Assembly (NCBI GenBank): GCA_020536535.1
Contig: JAHLWZ010000187.1
Span: 1,089 to 65,088, forward strand
Direction: 5' to 3'
DNA: 64,000 nt
Source of the DNA: Pelomyxa schiedti
Taxonomy: Eukaryota > Evosea > Pelobiontida > Pelomyxidae
Below, in pieces: positions 21,251-34,300 of the stretch. The notes beneath the pieces were generated by a model that worked only from the letters and a program-made list of their open reading frames with translations, was not told the DNA's origin and did no database searches. The position numbers and the translations under genes were made by a program. Each line of letters opens with the position of its first letter. Positions within the stretch are counted from its first letter, which is position 1.

Positions 21251-23009
21251 TTACAGAATAAGTGGAGTTGGTAAGGAGCATGACCACGCAAGTTCAATAA
21301 TCAGCCTTAGAATGTGGAGGGGAAGACATCTCAAAATGCAGTTTCCACTGTTGTCTCTCCATCCAACAAACAGAGGTTTTACCTCGCTAAAGGAAGGATA
21401 CTTCACTTTAATGCATGTCAATGTCCTGGAGTTGTCAGTTGCAAGAAATACTTCATTCTTCTTGTTGACATATAGTCCCATTGGGAACTTTTGTGGTAGA
21501 TCAGATATACACTCAGAGACACCAGTCACTGTATGTGTGTAAGATCATTTGTTAGGAAGGTTGTTGTACCAAGGTCATAAAATAAAATTGCTGTATTTCT
21601 TGGATCTGTGACAATCAGTTGCCTCTCATCGGTACTTAATTTTATCCCTGTGACACACATGCTCTGTCCTTTGAAAGAGCATGTTGTTACAGTGGTAACT
21701 AGCCCTTTGGAAGAGTAAGAAAGATATTCTTCAAACTTCTCTGCCAATGTACCTTGTGAAATTTTTCTTATTTTGGAAGAGTCTGCATCTGTGCAGAAAA
21801 GAGTGCCTTGGGAATCAGAAACAATTCCGCGAGGACAGGCAAACTGAGCCTGGTAACTGGGTCCATCTCTTGTGCCTTTCTCACCAGTTCCGGCAACTGT
21901 AGAAACCACTCCTGCTCCTTGTTAGTGATAGCTTACGAGTCGAAGAAAATCCTACCATAAGGAGTTATCTTCCTTATTCTGTGGTTGTCCGTATCGCATA
22001 CTATAATATCTCCATGAGGATTCAAAGTAATACCCCAAGGACACTCGAACAGTGCGTCCCTTCCAAGTCCGTCAGCAAAACCTGGCCATCCACTCCCTGC
22101 AAGAGTGGATACTGCCCCTAAAAAAAACCAAAGTCAACAAGGGTTTTTTGTGGAAAAAAGGAACAAGATAGGAAAACCTGACAGTTCTATTTTTCGGATG
22201 CAGTGGTTGTCTTGCTCAGTAACGTAAATTACGCCATTTGGATCAATTGCCACGGCGATTGGCCAACGAAACGCCGCTGCTTCTGGGTCCCCGTCCCTCA
22301 ACCCATAATTCCCCCCAACCATCAACAGAGTCTCACCAGCTTCCACGCGAACTATCGCCCTATTCCCTCGCAAATCCACTGGCGAGGTCGACGACGAAGT
22401 GTACGAGGGGAGACCCACAATCCAAACTGCATTTTTTTGCCAGTCGACGACAATCAGCCTCGCTCGGCGTTCGTCGAAAGCAAGGTCATACGGCACGACG
22501 AAAGCGTCGGGTGATCGGATCAGTGTCGGTGTCGGAGAAGGAGATGATGACAAAGTAGGGGATTTCGTGAGTGGTGGGGATGAGGAAGAAGATGCCTTTG
22601 GGTGTGAGCAGAGGGGACCACAGGAAATGGGGTGTAGTGTTGGTGAGGCAATGGGCTTGGTCCGAGGGGAACCCCGCTTGGGGTGTGGTAAGGAAGACCC
22701 ACTCCCAATTTTCGGTTTGCTGTGTGGGGTGCTTGTTGTTGGCTCTGTGTTTTCGAAAATGAATAAGTCTTTGCAAAATGCAGAGCGCGAAAGAACAAGC
22801 TTGTTCTTTGGAGTCTGCTCAAAGGAAAGTGCAGAACCTTCAAGTGTTTCCTAAGAATTTTTACGGAAGTCACAAGCGTAGGAAGAACATGGCGATCTAG
22901 AAAAGGCAGTTGCACGAAATCCCTTTCTGTGATGCATTTCTTGAAAGTACCCCGGTGCCGTGAATTTCCCGATCTCGGATCCCCGTTGACTCTTACTGAT
23001 GTTTCCCAT
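21251..23009 (-). CDS. NHL-repeat beta-propeller protein
   Basis: Exons 22178 to about 22840, 22117-21956, 21917-21570 and 21528-21251 close in phase. A first exon probably begins at ATG 23009 (MGNISKSQ, a possible myristoylation site), but its donor is uncertain. A Pro/Ser-rich N-terminal half is followed by NHL repeats: FVVPYDLAFDERRARLIVVD, WPIAVAIDPNGVIYVTEQDN followed by HCIRKI, CPWGITLNPHGDIIVCDTDN and CPRGIVSDSQGTLFCTDADS. VAGTGEKG and LAGSGWPG link the blades. NHL repeats form a propeller used for protein or RNA binding. No enzyme motif or other domain is visible. It lies 142 bases upstream of the HutD-like gene on the same strand. Confidence 0.75.
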
Positions 23010-23402
23010 GCTAAGCAATGAGAGGGAAAAAAAAAGCGGGTAGTGTGCCAGCCGTTTCCCGTGATTGTTGGCACATTTCGGCCTACAACACATTCTAAGC
23101 TAGATTTCTCTTTTGCCCTCTGAAAGTGGATGTGCCCAGATTTTACCCTGGGCCCGTCTATCGGGAGGGCCGGACCGGTTAGTGTTTCTGGGCTAGGTCG
23201 GGGTAGAGAGTTCTGGAGTTTCTCAATTGTGGGACACCATTAAAGTGTGAGGAAGGCCCAAGCCGAGTCATTCTTTTCATCTACGGGGAGTGCTGCTTAC
23301 GGAAGGCTTGGAGGCACTACTCACTCCTCAGTCCCAACATCTCTCAGTTCAATCAATATCTGCTAGATATTTGCTTAACAAACAAAATATTCACCCGACC
23401 GG
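23010..23402. other. Intergenic region between divergent genes
   Basis: This gap of about 390 bases separates the NHL gene (minus) and the nucleoporin-like gene (plus) and must hold both promoters. It has a GC-rich patch around 23140-23210. No tRNA, repeat or clear promoter element was identified. Confidence 0.35.
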
Positions 23403-26400
23403 ATGTCAGGCTATTCGGACGTGTCACACACGGAGTCACGAAAGAGGCTCGCCACAGACGAGGTACACACAACCTTCACCACAAAAAAAAAAAAAAAATA
23501 AACAAAACCAACAACAAACAACAACAACAAAAAAAAAAAGCATAGAAGGCACGGCCATCACCACCACCATCACCACGCCTCCCGCGTGGTCGAAGTCCCC
23601 CAGCAACAACCACAGAGCTCACTCGCAACCTACGCAAGCTACATCACGTCGTGGTTCTGGCGAGCCCCAGCAGCCTCGCCGGCATCAACATCAACACCAA
23701 CACCAACACCAACACCACCGACCCTCTCATCAACAACAACGGCGACAGGCGGCAGCACCACAAGAACCACCAACCCCCATCACCATCACCAGAATCAGAA
23801 TCAACACCAACACCAACATCAACATCATCGGCACAGGCACGGGCATCGCCACTACTACAACGGGCATCACGGCCGATCGCGGCGTCGCGTCGAGGGGTCG
23901 GGGAGCAACTCTTGTTCCGGCGGCGAGTCCCCCTCCTCGTCGTCGTCCTCGTATGTCTCGCTCTCTTCGCTCTATCTGTCTCGTTCTTTTGGGCTCTCTC
24001 TCTCTCTAACTTTTTTTTTTTGTGGTTTTCCACTCTTACGTTGCAGTTGTAGTTCTTGCTCTTCTTGCTCGTGTTCGCGTTCACGTTCACGTTCGCGCTC
24101 GTTCTCGCGTTCAGGTTCTGGATCGGACTCTGACTCTGGTGCTTCAGGCTCGGGGTCTCTTGAAGTCTCACCCCCACCTCAAGTTGTGGCTTCTGGACCT
24201 GGTAGGCATTCGGCTGCCTCGGCCAAGCCAGTCGATGTTGTGAGCCTGCTTCCTAGCCAGCTTAGTAGCGAAGAATTGGAAAAGCTCACCGTGGAACTGA
24301 GAAAGCGCGACTCTGCTTTCAACAATGCACAGGCTCAGACCAACGTAAATCCTTCGGCTACCACATATTCCTATACCAGAACGCAGCCACTCCCTGGTGG
24401 TCCACAGCCTCCAACATACATACCTGCAAATACTGCCAACTCTCGTGTCCAATCTCCTGCACTCAACTATGCTAGAACTCGTGAAACGGCTTCACCACTA
24501 GGCAGGGGTTCCACAACAGGGCCTTTGGCACCTCCGTCAACCCACTCTTTACAACACAAGGTAATCCAATGGTAATGAAACTCTTCAACTAAAAGTCATT
24601 TAGGAAAAAGAGTTCAGCTCACCGGTATTCTTATTCTCTGTAATTTTTTCCCCTTAAAACAAAATATATGTATAAGCTCACCCAGCAGAGACGAACGAAC
24701 TTCAATTCCCGTAATGCCACTCCCACAGTTACCTATTATCTTATCTGGCCCACCTCTAACTTGTCTTAGGTTTCGCGCAAGACTGTAACTGCAACTTCCA
24801 CAGGTGGATCTCCTTTCCTACCCTATGTTTCTATTAATCAATACTTGGATTGCAGTTCATGCGGGTGGCTCTCCCTATGAGTCTTTTAATGAGGCGTTGG
24901 AAAGCACCCAAACTGAAGTTTCAAGAATGGCAATTGCCTATACAAACCCGAACAAAACCCCTCAAAGTCAAATTCTTGGCCAAACCACTGGGAAAAAGCC
25001 TTTTATTGTAGGGGGTCCCTTATCAGCATTCACAAGGATCCCACCAACGAAAAAGCCCAATATCATGAAAACTCAGCCAAGAAAAGAAATTCCAACTCTA
25101 TCAGTTATAATGCCCAAGGCCTTTGAGCCACCAGTACTCAAAGCTACACCGCAAGCCTCCGCAGCCAATAACCATTCCAAACCTGACACCAACAACCTTG
25201 TTTCAAAGGAACCGATGGTGACAGAGAACAATATCTCCAAATACTCATCTACACCCACTTCTACCCCAAGTGTTGGCACAACAATGAACAAGGGAAAAGA
25301 AACGGCTTCATCAACTTTGCCAGACAGTAGTAGTCTCACATCTGACCTTCCTAAGCCCGATCTGGCATATCCAGCGGCGCTTATTCCAGAGCATTACCCA
25401 TATTCGAAAGAAAGTACAAGTTCAGTCACATACACCATAGAGTGTCATGGGAACCAGTCTAGCGATTTCCTCAATAAGGGGGCCACCCCACAATCTACCA
25501 TTAGCAAGCAGAAAATTCCGTTTACTGCTGCGACTTCCCCTTCTAATGCAACTGGTAGTTCTTTGTTTCCACCTACCAAAGCTACAACACTCGGTAAGGA
25601 CATAGCTGTACCATCTATTTCTCCCACTCCTTCTGCTAGTCCAGTGTGGTCACTGAGTGCACCTCCAAGTTCAGTGGAATCAGCACGACCAATCAAAGCC
25701 GCCTCCCCTGAGACACAAGTTTCCAATGTCACAGTACCCTCCAATTCGGAAATCATAAGTGTTTCTGAGTCAACCAATGTCAAATCAAACGCTTTTAAAG
25801 CAGCAGGGCACAATCTCAAGCCAACCCAGAAAGAACCTGAAGTTCATTTACCTGGCAAACTCGAACCATTAAATGACACAAAGGATAAAGAGAAAGACAC
25901 CTTGACCACTAAAAATATCTTTCCGAGGACAAATGCAAATTCCACTGATGGAACAGGGTTCAACCTTACGCCTCTTCAGAACCCATCCAGTTCAAGTGCT
26001 CCCAACTCTTCTGGTTTCACGCCATTACCAACCGGTCCTTTTGGTGGGGGATTGTCTTCTTCTCCCTTGCCTCTGTTCGCTCCTTCCAAAGATGCAACAT
26101 CTTCCATTTTCGGCCTGAAATCAACAGCAACAGAAACGACATCAAAACCAACCTCAGAGGCAACCACAGCTACTAATGTTACCCCATCACCAATTCCCTT
26201 GTCCTCAAACCTTAGCTTACCCTCTACACTCTTCACATCCCCAAAAGCACCGGAATCAAAAGCAGCTTCAGCACTCTTCAACCCACCAGAACCAGTTGTG
26301 CCATCACCAAAAATCTCTGAGAAACCATCCTCGACTCTGTTTCCCAATATTAGCTCTAATATATTTGAAAAGACCACTGATGCCAATCCAGCTGCATCCA

Positions 26401-27656
26401 TCTTGAATTCATCCAAGGGAATTGATCCAGCGTCACTCTTTAGTCCACCAAAACCTGTTGACACGTCAGTTCCAGCACAAACGCCAATAACTTCAAACTC
26501 AACACCGTCAACGGCACCTACACCCACAGTCTCCTCAGCCTCAACCCCATCACCCTTTAGTCTGCCAAAACCTACAGAATCGGCGGCACTCTTTGCACCC
26601 TCCAAAACATCCGATTCCTCCCTTGCCTCAACAGTTTTTCAAAGCACTTCAACACCCTTCAACCAACCGAAGACAGCAGAACCTTCTTCGATAGCCAACA
26701 TCTTTGCCCCAACCAAAGCAACTGATGCAACACCAACGCCCACTTTGTTCCCAACTCCCACCACATTGCAAACACTTTCCAGCCAACCAAAGATACCTGA
26801 ACCACCATCATTATTTTCACCTAAAGTTAATGAAACAACATCAACGGCAACGCTCTTTGCCCCAACAAAAGCCAATGAAGCAACACCCAAGTCAAACTTT
26901 TTTACAGGGGGTCTGAGCACGCCACAATTCGATACCTTTTCCCCACAAAAGCAATCTGATACTACAACGACCCCAGCGCCATTGTTCCCTCCTAAAAAAG
27001 CCGGGGAACCTGCAGCTCCACTCTTCCCAAATACAAACACACCATCACCATTGTTCCCAAGTTCATCCACAGCTTCCTCAATTTTTCCAACTGCTTCTTC
27101 CTTAAGTAGCCTTACACCCACAGACCAAAATCCCACTCCCAAAACCGACACACCTGCTGTCCCCACTTTCTTTGGTCCATCATCCACCACTCCATCAACC
27201 CCAGGCATCTCAATTTTTCAACCTCCACCAACCGCATCAAATACCTCTTCCGCCTCTACAAATTTTACCGCAACCACAATACCCAACTTCCTCACAACTA
27301 CCTCCAGTCTCAATTTCCCCACAAACCCAACAAATCCTTTTGCGGGAACAACCACCGCGCTATTCCCGGGAAGTACCGCACCCGCAACACCAACATCCAC
27401 TCCCACTTCTACTTTTGCACCCACGACAACGGCCGCTCTATTCCCGGGAAGCACCGCGCCTGCAACACCAACGTCCACTCTATTCCAGACAAGTTCAATA
27501 CCCGCAACCCCAACTGGTGGTCTGTTCCCTGGAATAGGGGTACCCACGAGTGGAACAGATAATCCATTGACAGCAACACCTGGGGGTTCCGCAATCACCA
27601 GCACAATCAGCTTCAACAGTAAAACGCGCAAACCAAAGCCCAAGGGCAAGAGATGA
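23403..27656 (+). CDS. FG-nucleoporin-like protein
   Basis: Seven exons close in phase: 23403-23462, 23541-23950, 24047-24560, 24604-24624, 24677-24727, 24770-24803 and 24856-27656. The product has 1296 residues. The N-terminal part has His-rich, Thr/Pro-rich, Ser/Arg and Gly/Ser runs, with a short helix SSEELEKLTVELRKRDSAFN. The last 800 residues are Ser/Thr/Pro-rich with dozens of spaced Phe motifs (LFAPSK, SIFGLK, LFPPTK, LFSPPK, FFGPSS). It ends in a basic tail, SKTRKPKPKGKR. This pattern fits intrinsically disordered FG/FX nucleoporins of the nuclear basket type, which bind importins. The role is inferred from composition only; no folded domain anchors the call. Confidence 0.65.
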
Positions 27657-28076
27657 GATATTAACAATCCAGCAGCACCCCAACCAAGCACCCAACATCA
27701 TCAGCACATCCCTATTGTTATGAGGCACTTTGGTTCCTCATTAGGCTCCCAAAATACGCCAGTGAAAATAGAACACTGGCATCACTCGGGATTTTGCAGT
27801 TTGCCTTTTACCCCCCTTACAAGTTGAGCGCTTTTGGTTGGTGTTTTTAGTTTACTTTCTAATTTCGTGGCGCCCGCACACGCCTTTTTATGTCAAGCAG
27901 CGAAAAAACCAAAAAATCAAAACAAAACAAAGATCTGAACAAGGACATCTTCGTTCTTGGTAATTGACCCATTATGTCCGGATCTCAGACCACTATGACC
28001 ACGGGCACCTGCGTGTGTGCGTATGCGGCGTTAACGAGTTAATCAATAGGGAGGATCTGGGGGATCTGTTTCGACC
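27657..28076. other. Intergenic region upstream of the CDK gene
   Basis: 420 bases between two same-strand genes. It holds the 3' end of the nucleoporin-like gene and the CDK promoter. A-rich stretches occur near 27905-27945. I see no repeat, RNA gene or recognisable element. Confidence 0.35.
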
Positions 28077-29570
28077 ATGGCTGCACACGACAAGTCCAGA
28101 GGATCAACTACGAGCATGGAGGGCGTTGAGAGGGGCGACGTGATGGCAACAAGTGGGCCACTGGCGAGGTATACCAAGGTGGAGAAATTGGGAGAGGGCA
28201 CTTACGGCGTGGTATTTAAGGTATTATTTGGCTTTGTGTTTTATTGCTTTGTGTGCTCCTTTTTTTCGTTTTTACTTGTATTACGAAACCCACTTTTTTT
28301 AACAGGCGAAAGACACTGTCAGCGGGGACATTGTGGCACTCAAGAAAATTAGGATGGAAGGTGAAGACGAAGGTGTACCGAGCACTGCCATACGCGAAAT
28401 TGCCATTCTGAAAGATTTGCGTCACTCAAACATTGTCAAGTTCAAACTTCCTTGGTTAGGTACAAGTACTTACTTATCATTCTCAGTTTGATCGATGTGG
28501 TCAACGACGACAGCAAGCTATACCTGGTTTTTGAATTTTTGGATCAAGACTTAAAGAGATACATTGATTGTGTCAAAACACCATATGTCGACCCGGCACT
28601 TGTGAAGGTAAGCCGTTTTGCACTAACTACAACTCAACTTTTTAACCAGAGTTATGTCTTCCAAATGCTTCTTGGAATTGATTACTGTCATGCACACAGA
28701 GTCTTACATCGGTTTGTTTTCCCCTTCAATCATTCCCACTGAAATGTTCTTAAGTGATATGAAACCACAAAACTTGTTAATTGATAAATTTGGAAATTTG
28801 AAATTGGCGGACTTTGGGCTTGCCAGGTTTGTTGCCATTTGTGACTGCGCATTCTAATGAATACAGGGCTTTTGGAATTCCCTTAAGAGCCTACACACAT
28901 GAGGTACGTAATGTAGTGACCACTAAACACTCACAGCTTTCCTCCAAACAACACAGGTTGTCACTCTTTGGTACAGGTAAATCGTTTCTTGAACTAGTGG
29001 AACCCTAAAACCAAATAAAAACTTTAGATCCCCAGAAATCCTGCTTGGCTCCCAGAACTACTCCACAGGAGTAGACATATGGGCCACAGGTTTTTACTTC
29101 GTGCTGTTGCGCAAGTGTACCTTACGTCTTTTTAGGAGCGATTTTTTCTGAACTTGTCACCAAGCAGCCTCTTTTCCCTGGTGATTCCGAGATTGATGAA
29201 CTCTTCAAAATATTCAAGTTACTAGACACAATGCATTTCACTTGGGATCGTAACTATGAACAGGCACCTTGGAACCCCAACGGAGAGGAGCTGGCCAGGA
29301 GTATCCCAACTTCCTGACTTCAAGCCAACATTCCCGATGTGGACCGGACAGAACATTGCCGTATATCCCAACTGGTAACCCTCTCCACTTAATCACTTGT
29401 ACTAGACATACTATGGTGAACTCTTGGAACCTGCTGGGCAAGACCTGCTAATGAAGATGCTTGTCTACGATCCCCCCAGACGAATCAGTGCACGAGCCGC
29501 TTTGCATCACCCGTACTTCGATAACTTGGACAAATCGGCTTTCTCCATGCCTCCCCACTCTGGCCTGTGA
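28077..29570 (+). CDS. PSTAIRE-type cyclin-dependent kinase (CDK1/CDK2-like)
   Basis: Eleven exons close in phase: 28077-28220, 28306-28439, 28487-28607, 28650-28711, 28755-28826, 28867-28903, 28957-28976, 29028-29089, 29136-29217, 29264-29360 and 29406-29570. They give 331 residues. After a 30-residue N-terminal extension come GEGTYGVV (glycine loop with the Thr-Tyr pair that Wee1-type kinases target), VALKKI, the exact cyclin-binding helix [39 protein letters not shown] (activation Thr in the T-loop), [23 protein letters not shown] and a normal C-lobe. All catalytic residues are present. It should be the cell-cycle kinase acting with cyclins. HRDMKP, instead of the common HRDLKP, is a conservative change. 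Confidence 0.95.
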
Positions 29571-29859
29571 TTATTGTGCTGAAAGAAAGAAAGAAAATTA
29601 CTGGGAAACAAACAGTCCCAGAATTTCGTTCACTTTTCTTTTTGTGATAAACACCACATTTTTTGGCATCTGAATTGTTGAATAATTTCACTGACTGTGG
29701 TGGATTGCCAAGACAAACACAGGCAGGAGCTTGCGTTGTGACAGCCCAAATAAAGCAAGAAATTTGCTTGTTAGGGATGGGTGGATAGGTCATTCAGCTG
29801 GGCAGCTTCTAAAGTGTCATAATAGTGTCTCTTTTTCAAGTACAAGTGGCGAGCCACTG

Positions 29860-31008
29860 CTACCTGGATGTAGCACTTAAAAAAGAGTTGAGGTGCAGTG
29901 GGGTTAGTACGATGCCAACAGCCGCGAGTGTGGCAGTAATGGAGCAAACACAAGTGAGAATAACGAGGGCTCTTGGGCCCCACTGCGAGTCATCTGAAGA
30001 GGAATCGTAGTCTGAACCGGGGGATGGCAGTGTGTCCAGATAAGCAAGTATTCCTTCGTAGAGGCCTTGAGCCAGAACCTGGCGGTAGTCAGGAGTTGCC
30101 GCCAGGGCGTCGTCTGTGAGATTTTGCATTTGATACATTTCTACAAGTACAACAGTTTTGGTACTCCAATTGAACCCTTTGTTGTGTTGAATAGGGAGTG
30201 AGCCAACGTAACAATGAAAAAGCTGTGAGCTACCAGTTAAATCCGTGCGAGGAAATATTCCATCACCACCAACACCACCCGGTTTGCTCGGAATTCCACT
30301 CGTGGCACTGAAATGCTGTTGGACTATGGCCGCCGCTTTCAGTGATTCATTGTAAATGGCATCCGTCCAATGCTCGGGCACCAATCCAGGGTAAAGAGTC
30401 ATACTGACGTGGTCCTCACCAGCATCACAGTGTATCCGAACGACCAAGTCAGCGTCTGCGTTGTTACCAATAATGGCGCGCTCCGAGTTGCACAAATCAA
30501 CATCCCCCGTAACCCTCGTCATAACAACAGTGACGCCATACTCCACAAGCAATCCATGCAATCGAAGTGCTGAAAAAATTCTCGTGTTAGTGGGGTACGA
30601 TGATAGATGTCGTCCCTCATGCAAACAAAAAAAAATTTCGGCAGCAGAGCCGACACACATACATTATCTCCACACAATACGAAAGAAAGAGGAAGGGCGC
30701 CCCACGCACACACGCACACACGCACACACGCACACACCCACGTCCAAGTTTATCTGGGGCTCTGGGCCGGCGGTGGGCCCCACGGCGCCAGACGAAACGC
30801 ACGCCTTGGTATCGTTGCTGCCTGGCCCAATGGGATCGGGCGACGAGTCCCCTTGGTCCTGGTGCCCCGCGTCGATGCTCACCACGAACCCTGCGTATGT
30901 CCCGTACTGCGACGACGACGACGACGACGACGACGCGGTAGAAGCTACGGCGCTCACCAAAGCAACGGATACAGCGAACAACGAAAAGACAACCGCGGCC
31001 GGCACCAT
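29860..31008 (-). CDS. Secreted or membrane N-acetylmuramoyl-L-alanine amidase (Amidase_3)
   Basis: Two exons, 31008-30738 and 30569-29860, give 326 residues. A signal peptide and poly-Ser run open the protein. The catalytic domain has VSIDAGHQDQGDSSPD (zinc His), PEPQINLDVALRLHGLL (zinc Glu), VVMTR, VVRIHCDAG (second zinc His) and VVLVEMYQMQN (catalytic Glu). All ligands are present. A C-terminal hydrophobic segment (ALVILTCVCSITATLAAVGI) suggests a type I membrane anchor. The family cleaves the amide bond between muramic acid and the peptide stem of bacterial peptidoglycan. Eukaryotes have no such wall, so the likely use is killing or digesting bacteria, with an origin by transfer from bacteria. 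The intron shows it is a resident eukaryotic gene. Confidence 0.88.
30704..30738. repeat. CACACG microsatellite at the amidase intron donor
   Basis: Alternating CA and CG units run to the edge of exon 1. On the coding strand the repeat forms the start of the intron, so length changes could offer alternative GT donors. Confidence 0.7.
30909..30935. repeat. GAC trinucleotide repeat encoding poly-Ser
   Basis: Nine near-perfect trinucleotide units (CGA/GAC on plus) read as eight Ser codons in the amidase just after the signal peptide. It forms a flexible linker whose length may vary. Confidence 0.8.
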
Positions 31009-31361
31009 GGCCTTGATGTGTGTTGATTCTGAATTCGATGAAGGAGAGTTCCCCCTCCTGGTCTGGCAATGTCAACAGAACACTGGCACCCCAGAGCTTC
31101 GTCTTTTCCCTGTGTTAGGGTGGTCAGGGACTCCTGAACTCGTTCCAAAGGAATAAACAAAATTTTATTTTTACATTCTTATTGTCTGGTGTTGAGACTT
31201 CCAACTCCATCTCACAGCAGGCATTCCGTCTCCATTGTGGAGCGTACGTGAAACGATCATTGAACTGTTAGCTGTGACGGGGCCAGCCCCAGTCAGAACT
31301 AGACTTTGGCCCCCTCAATGAGGTTAGCGGATTCTGAGTTCAACCAATTTCCAGAGTTTAA
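31009..31361. other. Intergenic region between amidase start and kinase-Sel1 stop
   Basis: 353 bases. It holds the amidase promoter and the 3' flank of the kinase-Sel1 gene (both on minus). An A/T-rich patch lies at about 31155-31180. No gene or repeat was found. Confidence 0.35.
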
Positions 31362-34300
31362 CTACAGACCCCCAGTAGCTGCCTGGTAATGAGTCTCCGC
31401 TACACCAACACCATTGCCGGTTTCATAACCTACACCAAGGTTGAACAGTGCCTTCGTATTTCCAGCATAAACAGCCCTCCTGAACAGTGAAACAGCCTGG
31501 TTCATGTCCTTGTCAACACCATTGCCATTTTTGTAACACACACCAAGGTTGAACATTGCCTCGGCATTTCCAGCATCAGCAGCCCTCTTGTAAAGTGACA
31601 CAGCCTGGTTCATGTCCTTGTCAACACCATCCCCAGAGTTGTAACACCAACCAAGGGTGTTCATTGCATTGGCATTTCCAGCATCAGCGGCCCTCTTGTA
31701 AAGTGACACAGCCTGGTTTATGTCCTTATTAACACCTTCACCATTATAATAACATGCACCAAGGTTGAGCACTGCATTGGTATTTCCAGCATCAGCAGCC
31801 CTCCGGTAAAGTGACACAGCCTGGTTCAAGTCCCTGTCAACACCATCACCATTTTTGTAACACAAACCGAGGTTGTTCATTGCATTGGTATTTCCAGCAT
31901 CAGTGGCCCTCCTGTAAAGTGACACAGCCTGGTTCATATCCTGGTCAACACCATCGCCATTGTAGTAACACACACCAAGGTTGAACATAGCATCTGCATT
32001 TCCAGCATCAGCAGCCTTCTGAAAAAGTGACACAGCCTGGTTCATGTCCTTGTCAACACCATCGCCATTTTTGTAACACCAACCAAGGTTGTTCATTGCA
32101 GAGGCATTTCCAGCATCAGCAGCCCTCCAGTAAAGTGACACAGCCTGGTTTATGTCCTTGTCAACACCACTGTTGTCGTAACGCACACCAAGGTTGAACA
32201 TTGCATTGGTGTTTCCAGCATCAGCAGCCCTCCAGTAAAGTGACACAGCCTGGTTCATGTCCTTGTCAACACCATTGCCATTGTCACAACACACACCAAG
32301 GTTGGTCATTGCATTGGTATTTCCAGCATCAGCAGCCCTCTTGTAAAGTGACACAGCCTTGTTGATATCCTTGTCAACACCATCGCCATTGTAGTAACAC
32401 AAACCAAGGTTGAACATTGCGGAGGCATTTCCAGCATCAGCAGCCTTCTGAAAAAGTGACACCGCCTTGCTGGGGTCTCTGTCCATACAAGCAGCTCCAT
32501 CAAGAAGATATGCACCAATGAGTGACATCGTGGCAGAGCAGAGTGTGGTTGGCTCCTTGTGCGTCATACAACCCACTCTCTGAAGGAGACCACATGAAGG
32601 TTTTTCCAAACAGCAGGTCCATAAAGCAACAAAATATTCACATGCCCCATGTTTCTGCCTCTTTGGAAAGGCACTAATTGCATACATGAGTGCATCCCAC
32701 TCCTGTGTAATACTTAGCATCGTTTCCTCAGCTTTCTCTTCATGTTGTGTTTGTGACAGCAGGGGTGTCGTTGCACAGTTGGCTGTCAACAACACCCTTT
32801 GACAATAGTCTCTCATTTCTGAAAGGGAGCCAGAGATGGCACGTGAAAATATAGTTGACAAGTTTGGTGGAATGAGTTGGTGCAGGGCAATGTGATCATC
32901 AGCGAAAAAACACAGACCATGAAGAAACAGAAGGCCAGGAAGGTAGCACAGCTCCTCCTGAACTGGAATCTGTTCATGTGATACAGATCTTCCTTCTGAA
33001 AGAGCATTGTATTAAGTGCGGTATACATTCACTTTGCGTACTGTTTGTGTGGCCACTCTCAAAGTGTCTTAAAGCCTCTGAAACAAGGTGAATGGCGGTC
33101 TCAATGTTTATTTCCTCAAACTCGAAAAGTGCCTGAAGCATCAGTTTGTTTCGGTGAGGTTGCTCATCTTTTTTTTTTTTTTGGTTGATTGATGGTTTTT
33201 TACAAAAATAATTCAAACTAAATATGCTCCAATACTTACATGTGCAGATAGAGAGCTGGTCACTCCACATTCTTTTGAAGCCGTCTTCTTCTGAACACGA
33301 GTCAATGATAGTCCTCAAAAAATTGAATGCTGAGACTTGATCTGAAGATGGTGCTGGTCCGTGCCTGGTTGAGCCCACAGATGAGACCTTTCCTTGAAGT
33401 AACCCCAGACAGTTCTTTATTGCTTTGTTGTTGTCATCACAGCCGATGTTGCAGAGGTGCCTCATCCTCAGGGCACTTAAAACCAATTCAGGGAGAGTGG
33501 TCCGGTGCATCTGGTTGATGGCTCTCTCAAATTCTACATCGCTGTGTGTGAACAAAGCCTTCCCTGAGACAGCTGCTCGTATCCCCTTTCTTGTCACACC
33601 ACCTTCATGCACAGATGACGCACCAGAAGCAAGCAAGTAATGAAGAATCAATAAAGCAGGCGAGAACAATGGCTCAATATCAAGAGCTCTGTGAAGAGTG
33701 TCAACACAGTCCTTTGTTGCGTTGCCACTCAGAATCTGGCAAAGAGCGTTTGCTGTTAGTGTCCCTGTTTTAAGTGCATCAGACACACATCATTTGACAG
33801 CATTTTCGAATTATTAACATAAAAGCTCAGAAACCAACCTGGATCATTGTTGGCAAAAGGTTCCAAGAGAGTGTAAAATGAGAGCTGTTCCTGAGGACTT
33901 GGATCAGGACCAAGAGTTTCCAACAGTTTGGATGCCTCCAAAAGGGGAATCCTTTTTGCGGGATCATACTCAAGCAACCCACACACAAGGTTGCAGAACG
34001 CCCTGGGGTATGCTGGCGGTCTCAACGGAAACTCCTCTCTCTGGACTGAAAAGGCAACCTGGCCAGATGGACCATAAGCTGCCGGGTATCCTGGCAGAGG
34101 ATGTTGACCACACATTGCAAGTTCAAACAAAATGCATCCAAGTTCAAACGATGGTTGCTGGTTTTAGAAAGGTGAGAGCGACAGAATCAGTGTGGTGCGA
34201 GTGAAGGCGCACTTTTTCACAAGGCAATATTGGACAGCGATCTGGGTGCTGTGTGTACAGCGCAATCCCGTTGAGGATTTCGGGTGCAAGGTGGGACATA

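Noticed and set aside
23290-24009. A 239-residue frame rich in Thr, His and Gln
   Set aside because: It overlaps the nucleoporin-like gene in another frame; the phase-consistent exons 23403-23462 and 23541-23950 explain the region better.
25073-27728. Several minus-strand open frames of 90-210 residues
   Set aside because: They are antisense to the low-complexity nucleoporin-like exon, whose codon bias keeps the reverse strand open; they have no splice pattern or family match.
31400-32490. A CRISPR-like array
   Set aside because: The regular repeats are protein-coding Sel1 units in one frame with no unique spacers.
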